The notes: generated from the letters alone by a model not told the origin. A DNA stretch of 64,000 nucleotides from Xenorhabdus griffiniae (GCF_037265215.1 NZ_CP147737.1:1892001-1956000), one strand, 5' to 3'; counted from the stretch's first letter, positions 38,688-48,755 are shown. A program made the numbers and translations.

Positions 38688-40767
38688 TCTGGCCTCATTA
38701 TTACGTTTATCAGGGAATATAAAAGGCTCCCAGTGGCAAATGCTTGCGGGGCCTGTTCTAATCCTCATGATCTTGTCAATGATGGTACTGCCGTTGCCAC
38801 CATTCCTGCTTGATCTACTGTTCACTTTCAATATCGCGCTTTCTATCATGGTCCTGCTGGTGGCAATGTTTACCCGCCGGACGCTGGATTTTGCCGCATT
38901 CCCGACCATTTTGCTGTTTTCAACCTTACTGCGCCTGTCACTGAATGTGGCTTCCACACGAATTATCTTAATGGAAGGACACACGGGATCTGCGGCGGCA
39001 GGGCAAGTCGTGGAAGCTTTTGGTCACTTCCTGGTTGGTGGTAATTTTGCCATTGGTATCGTGGTTTTCGTTATCTTGATCCTGATTAACTTTATGGTCA
39101 TTACCAAAGGTGCAGGGCGTATTGCAGAAGTCGGTGCGCGCTTTGTATTGGATGGAATGCCAGGTAAACAGATGGCGATTGATGCTGATTTAAACGCTGG
39201 TTTGATCGGCGAAGATGAAGCTAAAAAGCGTCGTGCCGAAGTGACACAGGAAGCGGATTTCTACGGTTCAATGGACGGTGCGAGCAAATTCGTACGTGGT
39301 GATGCGATTGCCGGATTGATGATATTGGTGATTAATATCATTGGTGGCTTGATTGTTGGTGTTGCTCAACACGGTTTGTCTTTGGGGGATGCCGCAGAAG
39401 CCTATACTTTGCTGACCATCGGTGATGGCTTGGTTGCTCAGTTACCTGCATTAATTATTTCCACAGCGGCAGGTGTTATCGTAACGCGCGTAGCGACAGA
39501 TGAAGATGTTGGTCAGCAAATGGTGACCCAGCTTTTCAACAATCCAAAGGTAATGATGTTGAGTGCAGGTGTACTCGGCTTGCTTGGATTGGTGCCGGGA
39601 ATGCCTAATTTCGTCTTTTTGTTATTTACGGCGGCTTTGGCGGGCGTGGGCTATTTCCTATTGCGTAAGGACAAAAATCCGCTTGTGGCACAACATGAAG
39701 AGATGAAAGCGGTGGAAGAACAACAACAAACCGCAGAAGCCTCATGGTCTGATGTGCAACTGGAAGATCCACTGGGAATGGAAGTGGGTTATCGTTTGAT
39801 CCCAATGGTGGATTTCCGCCAAAACGGTGAATTGCTGGGCCGTATTAGTGGTATTCGTAAAAAATTCGCGCAAGAAGTGGGATATCTGCCACCCGTTGTG
39901 CATATTCGTGACAACCTTGAATTGGCGCCAGCCAGCTACCGTATCATGATGAAAGGCGTAGAAATTGGGCGTGGTGAAGCCCATCCGGGACGTTGGTTAG
40001 CGATTAATCCGGGCGGTGCGGTGGGCGAATTGCAAGGTGACTTGACGACAGATCCTGCTTTTGGTCTGGCTGCTGTCTGGATTGATGACAGTTTAAGAGA
40101 ACAGGCGCAAGTGCAAGGTTATACTGTCGTAGCGGCCAGCACGGTTGTTGCAACTCACCTAAACCATTTGCTCTCCCAGCATTCCAGTGAACTGTTTGGC
40201 AGACAGGAAGCGCAGCAATTGTTTGAGCGCGTCAGTCAGGAAATGCCGAAACTGACGGAAGATTTCATTCCTGATGTCGTGAGCCTGACAACCTTGCATA
40301 AAGTTTTGCAAAACTTGCTGGCGGAACAAGTGCCGATCCGCGATATGCGTACCATTGTTGAAACACTGGCAGAACATGCGCCGGTACAGAAAGATCCTTA
40401 TGAATTAACGGCCATGATTAGAATCGCGCTTGGCAGGGCGATTGCCCAGCGATGGTTCCCGAATGCGGATGAAATCAAAGTGATTGGCTTGGATGCGGGG
40501 TTGGAAAGATTGCTGCTACAGGCACTGCAAAATGGCGGCGGACTGGAGCCAGGTTTGGCAGAAAGTTTGGAACGTCAGGCGGCAGAGGCATTGGAGCGTC
40601 AGGAAATGTTGGGAGCACCACCGGTATTATTGGTCAACCATGCACTTCGTCCACTGTTGTCTCGTTTCTTACGTCGTGTATTGCCTAGATTGGTTGTACT
40701 GTCCAACCTTGAAATCACTGACAATCGTCAAATCAGAATGACGGCAACGATTGGGGGTGCGAGGTAG
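38680..40767 (+). CDS. flhA: Flagellar export gate protein FlhA
   Basis: A 695-residue export gate that forms the nonameric ring docking chaperone-substrate complexes. Eight membrane segments lie in the first 310 residues, with the FHIPEP signature region TLLRLSLNVASTRIIL and GQVVEAFGHFLVGGN. The cytoplasmic domain follows. It ends in the TNRQIRMTATIGG-like terminus seen in the family. The ATG at 38680 (inside the end of flhB) is chosen by homology. The usual third gene, flhE, is not found after it. Confidence 0.96.
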   Translation: MANLASLLRLSGNIKGSQWQMLAGPVLILMILSMMVLPLPPFLLDLLFTFNIALSIMVLLVAMFTRRTLDFAAFPTILLFSTLLRLSLNVASTRIILMEGHTGSAAAGQVVEAFGHFLVGGNFAIGIVVFVILILINFMVITKGAGRIAEVGARFVLDGMPGKQMAIDADLNAGLIGEDEAKKRRAEVTQEADFYGSMDGASKFVRGDAIAGLMILVINIIGGLIVGVAQHGLSLGDAAEAYTLLTIGDGLVAQLPALIISTAAGVIVTRVATDEDVGQQMVTQLFNNPKVMMLSAGVLGLLGLVPGMPNFVFLLFTAALAGVGYFLLRKDKNPLVAQHEEMKAVEEQQQTAEASWSDVQLEDPLGMEVGYRLIPMVDFRQNGELLGRISGIRKKFAQEVGYLPPVVHIRDNLELAPASYRIMMKGVEIGRGEAHPGRWLAINPGGAVGELQGDLTTDPAFGLAAVWIDDSLREQAQVQGYTVVAASTVVATHLNHLLSQHSSELFGRQEAQQLFERVSQEMPKLTEDFIPDVVSLTTLHKVLQNLLAEQVPIRDMRTIVETLAEHAPVQKDPYELTAMIRIALGRAIAQRWFPNADEIKVIGLDAGLERLLLQALQNGGGLEPGLAESLERQAAEALERQEMLGAPPVLLVNHALRPLLSRFLRRVLPRLVVLSNLEITDNRQIRMTATIGGAR

Positions 40768-40780
40768 AAAAAATAATGGA

Positions 40781-40874
40781 TATACGCATTAAACTTCAAG
40801 TTGCAATTTACAACATGCTATGAAACGTGCTTTCTCCCCGCGAAGTGGGGAGAAAGCACACATATATTGAAGTC
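40781..40874. repeat. Palindromic intergenic repeat, truncated at IS fragment
   Basis: Begins TATACGCATTAAACTTCAAG with hairpin TCCCCGCGAAGTGGGGA, but stops at TATATTGAAGT, losing the last 13 bases (TTAGATTGGTATA). The next base belongs to a transposase fragment, so this copy has been cut by a rearrangement. Confidence 0.85.
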
Positions 40875-41019
40875 GCTCCTGCTTTAACTGGTGAACCCAG
40901 GACTCCATCGCAGACTTACTCACATTCATTGCCTGAGCGGCTTCTCTCACGCTGTAATTTTGGTCAAGGATTAACTGGGCTGATTCCAGTTTGAATTCAG
41001 GACTGAGACGTCTTTGCAT
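40875..41019 (-). pseudogene. IS3-family transposase OrfA fragment
   Basis: Minus-strand start MQRRLSPEFKLESAQLILDQ, followed by the helix-turn-helix SVREAAQAMNVSKSAMESWV and LKQER, typical of OrfA of IS3-family elements. After about 48 residues the frame runs into the palindromic repeat. OrfB and the terminal inverted repeats are missing. It is a dead fragment. Confidence 0.85.
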
Positions 41020-41166
41020 AATGTCACCTGTTTGATTGTTGAAGTGAGAATATCACCTCTATGATAGTGACCAAAATTATTGAATCACATCATATTGATG
41101 TGGGGTTCATGCAGGTTAGCATCCGCTGGAATGGGCACAGGGTTTCTTCACCTGCGGATTCTCCTT

Positions 41167-41211
41167 AAGTTTTGCAAAACTTGCTGGCGGAACAAGTGCC
41201 GATCCGCGATA
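41167..41211 (+). repeat. 45-bp duplicate of an internal flhA segment
   Basis: Identical over 45 bases to flhA positions 40301-40345 (begins AAGTTTTGCAAAACTTGCTG, ends GATCCGCGATA). In flhA it encodes part of the cytoplasmic domain. Here it is out of context in non-coding debris, 866 bases downstream in the same orientation. Confidence 0.95.
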
Positions 41212-41292
41212 CCTTCTCAGTTGGAAGCGTTAGCGTCTGGTGTTCTTACGTCCTTCAAACTCGAAACTTCGGAGCGAAACATCATCTCTCGA

Positions 41293-41538
41293 CTAACCGA
41301 AGACTATGACCCTGTTGTGTTCATCCGCGAACGGCTGCTTGATCGGATCGAGTAAACTTTGATGTAATTCGGCGGGTATGGTCGTATCATTGGTAATATC
41401 CCATACCTGAACAGGGTTATTGTTAATCGCCCATGCAAATTACATAATTTCGGTATGTTCGGCGTAAGCGTGAGTGCCATTTTTAATCGGCACTTCACTG
41501 TAGGTTTCGAGGTCGAGCCAGAGAATAGTATTATTCAT
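41293..41538 (-). pseudogene. Phage-type DNA polymerase, N-terminal fragment
   Basis: The minus strand from 41538 reads MNNTILWLDLETYSEVPIKN, then GTHAYAEHTEIM, an in-frame TAA (41440-41442), and FAWAINNNPVQVWDITND. This is the start of the phage DNA polymerase I-like family, with the exonuclease motif LDLETYS. The nonsense codon and the lack of the remaining 500 or more residues show it is dead. Confidence 0.75.
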
Positions 41539-41568
41539 AATAATTAGTTTTAAATTGTTGAGGGATAC

Positions 41569-42333
41569 ATGGGAAGTTTAAAAGATTTTGTCGATATTAA
41601 AAAATTAGTGATAACCGTTGTTATTATGGTTATCTTTTTTGTAGCGGGTTACGGTTATATAAAAGATAAATCAAGAGAATTTGATGGGCCAACACAGGAA
41701 GAAATATTAAAAACATGGCCAATCTTGAATGTCATTCGCTTCATTGAACCAGAGCGATATGATGAATTTTACTTTTCAATTAGAGATTCATACCTTATTA
41801 AAGGTAAGGATGCTAAAAATAGTGCTATTATGAAAAATGTATTATCACTGAGGAAATGGTCTGATAGTCACTTACCTGAAATACTAAATTATTCTTCTGA
41901 TGATGCTGTCAATGTTTTTACCAAGTATCGCGTCAAGCTTTTTAGTGGCTTATTAACTATGGATCCCACCGGGATGGAATGTTTTAAGTCATTATACCCT
42001 GGTGTACTTGGAGAGCCTGATTTAGATAGAATAGGAAAGTCACTAGGAGATAAAATGGGTCAAAAATATTATATGGAGGGTTTTATAAACTCAATAAAAC
42101 AGCCCGTTAAAGCTAATAGGCTGCCTGCCTCACAAGTGGAAAAAGCGCTTACTAATATTTACATTAAATTGATAGAAAGACATGGAGATCTTGTTACTTC
42201 TGAAGACATAAAGGAATTAGCCAAGAATCCTAAATTATCATGTGAAATTCAACGTGATTTTTATGAGTTAATTTCAAAAGAAGATTCGCATCTTTCTGCT
42301 GAAATTACGCGTTATCTAAGTGGTTCTAAATAA
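41569..42333 (+). CDS. Hypothetical membrane-anchored protein
   Basis: A 254-residue protein I do not recognise. Residues about 12-31 form one membrane helix (LVITVVIMVIFFVAGYGYI), after a short basic N terminus. The rest is a soluble, mostly helical domain with two Cys (MECFKSL and LSCEIQ), probably on the periplasmic side, which could form a disulphide. It starts just past a phage polymerase remnant on the other strand. AT content is higher than in the flagellar genes, and SD GAGGG is present. It may be a phage cargo gene or a host accessory gene. Confidence 0.6.
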   Translation: MGSLKDFVDIKKLVITVVIMVIFFVAGYGYIKDKSREFDGPTQEEILKTWPILNVIRFIEPERYDEFYFSIRDSYLIKGKDAKNSAIMKNVLSLRKWSDSHLPEILNYSSDDAVNVFTKYRVKLFSGLLTMDPTGMECFKSLYPGVLGEPDLDRIGKSLGDKMGQKYYMEGFINSIKQPVKANRLPASQVEKALTNIYIKLIERHGDLVTSEDIKELAKNPKLSCEIQRDFYELISKEDSHLSAEITRYLSGSK

Positions 42334-42381
42334 ATTATAATTAATCTTGCCCCGTAATAATTAGCGGGGCATTCCTTACAT

Positions 42382-42598
42382 TTAACCAACAATCTCGGAT
42401 GGCAACCCGATCATCTCATTAAGTGCTTCACGGCGAACGGTGGGAACAGATGCAGCTTTCACCGCCGATGGCTTCGATTCTTACTTTTTCAGCCCAGATC
42501 GCACGGTCTTTATATAATTGCTCCTCTTTTTCAAATATTCCAGATTTATCCAGCACATTTTTAATAATTTGGTTTTTTATATCTTTATTTAACTTCAT
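42382..42598 (-). pseudogene. Small phage protein, frameshifted
   Basis: Starts MKLNKDIKNQIIKNVLDKSG after AGGAT and continues AEKVRIEAIGGES, then shifts frame. The other frame continues VKAASVPTVRREALNEMIGL to a stop at 42382. The total length is not a multiple of three. The N-terminal pattern resembles small proteins found in phage replication modules (Nmad5-like), but that assignment is uncertain. Confidence 0.45.
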
Positions 42599-42646
42599 GG
42601 TTATTTATCCTAATTAAAACCCCACATAATTAGCGGGAAAATGTTA

Positions 42647-43204
42647 TTAACTAAAAATATCGGCTTCTGCGTCAGCGCCCTCGCTGATATCGTTAAAATC
42701 ATCCACCGATGCAACACCGCCACCCGCGAACGCATCGCCGTCGCGATAAAACTGACCCCCAGCGAGCGACGCGGATATTCCTTTGCCGTTATTGTCGTAG
42801 GCAAAAACATTGATAGTGGCATTCACGTAACAACCAGAATATGAGCGCTCATCCTGTGCAGTTAATAGTGTGCGTAATTTGTCAATAACCAACGGGCGCG
42901 ACTTGTTGCTGGTGGAAATATACATACAACCAGGATAGCCGTCATCGTTGGGTTTATCGTCACCATCACGGAAATTAAAACGCATATTATTACCGCGAAT
43001 AGATTTTAAAATAGAATCCGCTTTAGCCTCCCATTTTTCAGTCGCCACTTTCAGAATCGCGGCTTCAATTTCAGCAATTAAATCTGTTCGCTCTTTTGGA
43101 ATTAAAAATATTGCACGGAATTTAAAATCACCCTGACCGTTAACCTGAGTCGTCTCAAATAAATCAGGAAATGCCAAACGTACATTTGGTAATTTAATTT
43201 TCAT
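42647..43204 (-). CDS. DUF2815-family phage protein (single-strand DNA-binding type)
   Basis: A 185-residue protein of the DUF2815 family, usually encoded next to phage polymerase and nuclease genes and thought to act as a single-strand DNA-binding protein. Typical parts are KLPNVRLAFPDLFETTQVNG at the start, FRAIFLIPKE, FRDGDDKPNDDGYPG, YSGCYVNATINVFAYDN and an acidic tail. It is intact, though the polymerase it would serve is broken. SD is weak. Confidence 0.8.
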   Translation of the reverse strand: MKIKLPNVRLAFPDLFETTQVNGQGDFKFRAIFLIPKERTDLIAEIEAAILKVATEKWEAKADSILKSIRGNNMRFNFRDGDDKPNDDGYPGCMYISTSNKSRPLVIDKLRTLLTAQDERSYSGCYVNATINVFAYDNNGKGISASLAGGQFYRDGDAFAGGGVASVDDFNDISEGADAEADIFS

Positions 43205-43221
43205 ACTATTTTGTCCATTTA

Positions 43222-43598
43222 TTGGTTGGATATAGTTATGCGAATATATCGTCTGATATAACCGATACCATCACTTACCAGAACACGCACATTGAAATAC
43301 TGCATGAGTTAGACACCAAACATATTCAGGAATTCGTCAATGCCAAATCTGAAATCGATGCTCTTCGCGCTGATGTTGCCGCTGGTCATTGCAAGCTGCG
43401 GATCAAAGCCATCTGCCCCCGTGTCTAAAGCCACAGACACATCCAGCCTGGGCAATGCAGGAACCCCACAGCTTACCGAACCAGCTAAACAAGATTATTA
43501 CGATCTCCTCCGTAATGATGGCGGAGAACAGGTAGCAGACTGTATATCTGCAGGACTATGACTATATCAAGACTGAATGTTATAAGGTAACAAAATGA
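43222..43598 (+). pseudogene. Phage spanin Rz/Rz1 remnant
   Basis: Residues from 43222 (ITYQNTHIE, then ELDTKHIQEFVNAKSEIDAL, RADVAAGHCKLRIKAICP) match the C-terminal half of phage Rz; the membrane anchor is lost. The frame then changes: the next frame continues KATDTSSLGNAGTPQLTEPA KQDYYDLL, and a third stretch ends DYIKTECYKVTK. The second frame begins with an Rz1-like lipoprotein start (43340, MPNLKSM, lipobox LVIASC), as Rz1 is normally nested in Rz. At least two frameshifts make it nonfunctional. Confidence 0.75.
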
Positions 43599-43706
43599 AT
43601 GCTTAACAAACAACCTTACAGCCATAGTAACAGGGAATGCCTCACCACCTCAGACCAAATGACCTGGAGTGGCGAAGATAACATCTAACGGCTCAGAAAC
43701 TAAAAA

Positions 43707-44108
43707 TCAATAAGGTGGATGAGCAGCCCACGCCCTTTTTATTGCCGGTAAAACATTTTCTTCATAATCGGCTAAGCTACGAACATTAGGGTAACGGGTC
43801 TGTACATATTTAACTCCGTTTAACGCCATTGTTGGGGTAAATCCAAGCAGATTCAAATATCTTTCTATATTCGATAAATTAATAGGTCCATAAGCTAAGT
43901 CAGCAAATGCAGCTCTGATAGTCAATCTTCCGAATCCATCAACACTTAGGAATCTACATTGGATTAAATATTCTAGATATACGTTAAGAATATCAGCGCC
44001 TAAAGAATGAGAGGCAGAATGCTCAATAGTGGCTCGAGTACGAAGAACTGGCCTGCGTCTGACTAAGGGAAAGCTGGTTTTAAATGGATCTCGCGGATTT
44101 ATTGGCAT
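43707..44108 (-). CDS. Hypothetical protein in prophage debris
   Basis: A 133-residue protein not recognised. The start ATG at 44108 is preceded by GGAGGT (four-base spacer), better than the ATG at 44120, which lies before that SD. It is basic at the N terminus (PLVRRRPVLRTRATIEH) and helical after, with GFGRLTIRAAFADLAYGP in the middle, no membrane segment and one Cys. It lies in reverse between the lysis and terminase remnants, which is where phage cargo genes (morons) are often found. Confidence 0.5.
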   Translation of the reverse strand: MPINPRDPFKTSFPLVRRRPVLRTRATIEHSASHSLGADILNVYLEYLIQCRFLSVDGFGRLTIRAAFADLAYGPINLSNIERYLNLLGFTPTMALNGVKYVQTRYPNVRSLADYEENVLPAIKRAWAAHPPY

Positions 44109-44328
44109 AGCGACCTCCATAAAGTATGTTTACATATACTTAATCCCATTTCTGCCCAACAACAAGCGAATAAAACTTAACAATTAATTACCCTCTGAAA
44201 CTAAACACAATATTTCTGTATCCATTCACTGAGTGGCTACAGAAATAACCCATGCTGCCACCTGTTCCTATCGTGTACCCAGCGCACACGGGCTGGCGGC
44301 ATTTTTTATATTTACAGGAACCAAAAAC

Positions 44329-44885
<557 letters not shown>

Positions 44886-44889
44886 CGCA

Positions 44890-45104
44890 ATGCCTGTGCC
44901 GTTTCTGTTTGATTTTCGCACCCCGGATTATAACGCGGCATTCGAATATTTTCCGATGTTTTTTTGCTCAAGGCGGCGAAAAATACGGATATCTGGTTAG
45001 CGCCGATAATAGAAACTGTGCTCCAACGGGTATGGTCAGAAACCGGTTTTTTACTGGAAAAGGCAAGAGAATATTTATATCGGAACGCCTTTAAAACACC
45101 GTAA
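44890..45104 (+). pseudogene. Phage terminase large subunit start and other phage remnant
   Basis: MPVPFLFDFRTPDYNAAFEY resembles the first residues of a phage terminase large subunit. After about 20 codons the frame changes to another reading (DVFLLKAAKNTDIWLAPIIE and LLEKAREYLYRNAFKTP, stop 45102-45104) that looks like a different phage protein end. So a deletion has joined two genes. Confidence 0.5.
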
Positions 45105-45184
45105 AGAAAGCCATGTAAAAATAAGACATTGAATGTATGTTTTGAAAGGTTTAATTCTTAAGATCCTGTGTATGAGATTGGTAT

Positions 45185-45214
45185 ATAAGGTGATCATTGA
45201 AATGATCACCTTAT
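45185..45214. terminator. Perfect inverted repeat after the fimbrial operon
   Basis: A 14-bp perfect stem ATAAGGTGATCATT / AATGATCACCTTAT with a 2-base loop, 31 bases beyond the adhesin stop. It probably ends the minus-strand fimbrial transcript. Confidence 0.7.
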
Positions 45215-45244
45215 TATGGATTAATCTGAATTAATACAGGCTCA

Positions 45245-46186
45245 TTACTTATAATCGATAGTGAAAGTGGCTGTAGCATTAACGCTACCGGCAATGACGA
45301 TATTACTGGTTTGATAATACTTTGCCTTATATGACAATGTCTTCAAAGAATTTATCACGCCAAGAGCTTGCGGTTCACCAAACTTCACAGGATTGTCTTT
45401 GTCATCTAACATCTGGATGCCGATCCCTTTTGCTGATGAGGTCGAATCAGCATTTATCACTCCATTTGTATGGGGCTTTCCCGGTTCCCAGGTAATATTC
45501 GCGTTCGGGGAGCCTTTACATTGCACATTAACCTCGAAAGAACGTCCACCAGCCGTATCACCGATATTTTTAAAGTGACTTTTTAATACGGTTCCCATCG
45601 GAACATTAACAATCGGCGTGGTTATTTCACAAGATCTTGCCGTGATGTTAAAAGAAGGGATTTTATAAGTGAAAACCGTATGCTTATTTTTAGTATCAGC
45701 CATCGTTATTATTATTTCATTGACGGTTCCTGATTGAACAGTGCTATTGATCTCAATAAAAAATTTACTGTTCAATTTTCTGTTGCTGATGCCGATCCCT
45801 CTTGAACTACCTACATTCATAGTCTGACTCACTACACCATTAGGTTGGAGTTCCCATTTAAATCTGACACCAGGAAGACTGGTTTCATAAAAGTTATTTT
45901 TAGGGGTGCCTACATTGACTCCAGTCATGGATTTTACGTATATATGCTGATCGGGTATATTGCAGCTTACCCTCATCTCGTTATTGGAGGCGTTTTTTTT
46001 GTCTGGCAAATTTTTATAGTCAACATAAATATCATCAAATCTGATTATTTCCTGCATTCTATTTGCCTTACATACTGCGGCTATACCCGGTGTTGAATAG
46101 CTTCCCGCGACAATAACAATGATTAATGCCAATAAAAAGTTATTAGCTTTAATCTGAAAGTGATTATTACGTTCAAAATTAAACAT
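45245..46186 (-). CDS. Fimbrial tip adhesin, two-domain
   Basis: A 313-residue secreted protein with a long N-terminal signal region (cleavage probably after GIAA). The N-terminal half (about 40-190) has two Cys and would be the receptor-binding domain. The C-terminal half is a pilin domain starting ARSCEITTPIVNVPMGTVL, with the partner Cys in VQCKGS and the ending ATATFTIDYK. This is the FimH-like plan. It is last in the operon, the usual place for the tip. The receptor is unknown. Confidence 0.82.
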   Translation of the reverse strand: MFNFERNNHFQIKANNFLLALIIVIVAGSYSTPGIAAVCKANRMQEIIRFDDIYVDYKNLPDKKNASNNEMRVSCNIPDQHIYVKSMTGVNVGTPKNNFYETSLPGVRFKWELQPNGVVSQTMNVGSSRGIGISNRKLNSKFFIEINSTVQSGTVNEIIITMADTKNKHTVFTYKIPSFNITARSCEITTPIVNVPMGTVLKSHFKNIGDTAGGRSFEVNVQCKGSPNANITWEPGKPHTNGVINADSTSSAKGIGIQMLDDKDNPVKFGEPQALGVINSLKTLSYKAKYYQTSNIVIAGSVNATATFTIDYK

Positions 46187-46198
46187 GATAAATTCCTT

Positions 46199-48682
46199 TT
46201 AGGTGCGGCAATCAGCAGTCAGGCGTAATACGCCTGACTTTTCGGGCAGCACTGATACATCTGTTTTTGCACGACATTGTTGGTGCTTGTTTTTTCCCCA
46301 TTGTACTTTTATTTCTGCCTGTTCGGGGACCGCATTCAAATACAACTCACCGTCATCACCAACAATCCCGCTACTGTCACCGTTTGTTAATGCTGCGCTG
46401 GCACCGAAAGGCACAGGTTTGCCGTTGTAACGTAATGTCACCAATATACGGTGCCCTTGACGGATACGAAAATTGGCAGCAACCACGGCCCCGCGAGTCG
46501 GTACAATGTGTTGCACTGAATTGTCAAGATCAACACCATCAGCCAGCATTTCGGTATCCAGGGCAATCCGGTTGTAGGTATAAGGTTCGATCGACGGGAT
46601 CACGGCATAGCCACGTGAATCCGTTTTAATTCCACTGTGATTTAAAATTTTTGTTTCGGCTGCTCCGGCTGCTTTGACCAGTGCTACGGTTTCACCTAAT
46701 GATTGAGAAAACGTAATGCCGTCTTGATGGGCGACAATACCGCCAGACAGCCCGTAGTTAAGTGATTGGCTATTATCACTGTAGCTGTAGCCCAAATTCA
46801 CACGGCCAGAAGAATGGCTATATTCCAGCGAAACACCACCGCTCGTCCCTTCCATATTGTTGCTGTGCTCTCCGTGGATACTATATGACAAGGTATGATC
46901 GTCCAATGCGCTGCCACTAATTGTCAGTTGTTGGCTTCCTCGACTGTGGCCATTTCTATTCATGCTGTAAGTTACCCATCCATTAGGCAGCCACTGATCC
47001 AGGGGAATAGAAACAGTAAACGATGTCTGTATATCCTTACTCTTAATGGATTTATGATTGGCGTCGTAGGAAAGGTTCAACCCATAACTGATCCCTGCAA
47101 GGTTAATGTTGTAACCTGCAGATAATGACTGGTTGGTGCCTTGTTTTCCCCAGTAATCTTGCTGATAGGCAGACACATAAATATTGCCAAAATCCCCCAT
47201 CCCTTGATTTAAGGTTAGCTGCAATTGGCTACGCTTATTCTGGCCGCGGCCGGCTTCTTTTCTTACTGAATATTCATTCGCTTCTGCAAATGAATAGTAT
47301 TCTGGGGTGGAATAGCGATATCCAGCCAATGTCAGGGATGTTCCCGTTGCCTCGATACTTTTCGTATATTGGATTCGGTACGATTGCCCTTGTTTATGTT
47401 TATTCTCATGCAACCAGGCATCTGCTTGTGTCATATCCAGAGAAATCGCCCCAAAATTACCTAAACCAATTCCCAAACCCGCGTTAAACGCCCGGTAGTT
47501 TTCTGCTACCTGAACACCAGATAGCAAACTTAACCGATTAGAGAGTCCATAGATAAATGTCGCTTCACTAAAATAAGGTTTATCAGTGTTGGCGTTGGAA
47601 TAACGGTAGCGCCCCAAGGTAACCTGATATTTTAATTGTCCTTCTCGTTGCATCACGGGTACTGATGAAAATGGTTGCACAAATTTACGCTGTTGCCCGT
47701 CTTTTTCGGTGATTGTGATATCCAAATCACCCGAGCCGGAGGTGGAATAAAGATCCGTAATAACGAAAGGCCCCGGTGGAACATAGCTTTCGTAAATAAC
47801 GTAATTATTTTGGCGGATTGTTACGCGCGCATGGGTTTGAGCAATACCTCGGATAATTGGCGCAAATCCACGCTGGCTGCTGGGCAACATTAAGCTATCG
47901 GATGTCATAGAAGCCCCGATAAATGGCACGCTTTCAAATATATCTCCGTCAGTAAAGGTTTCGCCGAGAATTATTTGACTTTTTAGTTCTGGAATGTCCC
48001 GTTGGATGTAACTGTTAATAGATGAAAAACGACTCTCACCTTGGTTTTTTTCAGAATTATACTCATAAACCGATTGATTCCTTATACGCCAGGCTCCGAT
48101 ATTGATTCCGCTTTGTAAATTTAAAAAATAACTTTGATTTTTTGTGTTTTTATTATCATTCTCCGAACCACTAAAATTATAGCTCATTAAAAAGGCTGAC
48201 TCTCCATGCTGCCATAAATGTGGTGCTACAGTATCTTTGGCTTGATTATCCAAAGCTGCTTGTGGAATGCTGATATCCAGACGTTGCCCATAGAAATCAA
48301 ATGAAGTCGATGCCTGCAGAATATATTCGCTAATATCATCAATAACTTGTTCAGGAGAGAGTTTCATCAACGCAGGAAAAGCGGACATCTTCACACCAAA
48401 CTGTTTTAAATTATCAACCGTTAGTTGTGGAGACAGTTTTCCATTTTCCAGTTTAATAAAATTAACCTGTTTTGTTTCTTTCTCTTCCCCGTTAAGAAAT
48501 ATGTTCACCTGATACTGACCTGGTAATTGACCACCGGGGAATGAAAATACGCTTAAATCAATCGCCGATTGAGTTTCATCTAACTCCAATGCTGATAAGC
48601 GAAAATAATCCTGTGCCGTGACGGGTAATGATAACAATACGGAAAAACATAAAATAAAGATTGAAAGCAAATATGTTGGCAT
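46199..48682 (-). CDS. Fimbrial outer-membrane usher
   Basis: An 827-residue usher of the FimD/PapC family. It has a signal peptide (cleavage after VTA), N-terminal chaperone-binding domain, beta-barrel with central plug (motif YVPPGPFVITDLYSTSGSGD), and C-terminal domains ending RAKTDVSVLPEKSGVLRLTA cut short of the final Cys (CRT). The two-Cys end is kept. Length is normal. It assembles subunits delivered by the chaperone encoded just upstream. Confidence 0.94.
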   Translation of the reverse strand: MPTYLLSIFILCFSVLLSLPVTAQDYFRLSALELDETQSAIDLSVFSFPGGQLPGQYQVNIFLNGEEKETKQVNFIKLENGKLSPQLTVDNLKQFGVKMSAFPALMKLSPEQVIDDISEYILQASTSFDFYGQRLDISIPQAALDNQAKDTVAPHLWQHGESAFLMSYNFSGSENDNKNTKNQSYFLNLQSGINIGAWRIRNQSVYEYNSEKNQGESRFSSINSYIQRDIPELKSQIILGETFTDGDIFESVPFIGASMTSDSLMLPSSQRGFAPIIRGIAQTHARVTIRQNNYVIYESYVPPGPFVITDLYSTSGSGDLDITITEKDGQQRKFVQPFSSVPVMQREGQLKYQVTLGRYRYSNANTDKPYFSEATFIYGLSNRLSLLSGVQVAENYRAFNAGLGIGLGNFGAISLDMTQADAWLHENKHKQGQSYRIQYTKSIEATGTSLTLAGYRYSTPEYYSFAEANEYSVRKEAGRGQNKRSQLQLTLNQGMGDFGNIYVSAYQQDYWGKQGTNQSLSAGYNINLAGISYGLNLSYDANHKSIKSKDIQTSFTVSIPLDQWLPNGWVTYSMNRNGHSRGSQQLTISGSALDDHTLSYSIHGEHSNNMEGTSGGVSLEYSHSSGRVNLGYSYSDNSQSLNYGLSGGIVAHQDGITFSQSLGETVALVKAAGAAETKILNHSGIKTDSRGYAVIPSIEPYTYNRIALDTEMLADGVDLDNSVQHIVPTRGAVVAANFRIRQGHRILVTLRYNGKPVPFGASAALTNGDSSGIVGDDGELYLNAVPEQAEIKVQWGKNKHQQCRAKTDVSVLPEKSGVLRLTADCRT

Positions 48683-48755
48683 AATTGTGCCGCTACTCTT
48701 TTTATATTTAAAAAATATGATTTTTCGTTCCCAATATTTAACTTTTATTTTCTTT

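Noticed and set aside
41080..41355. 91-residue ORF after flhA
   Set aside because: It contains the 45-bp flhA duplicate in another frame and lies over the antisense end of the polymerase fragment; it is a composite of debris.
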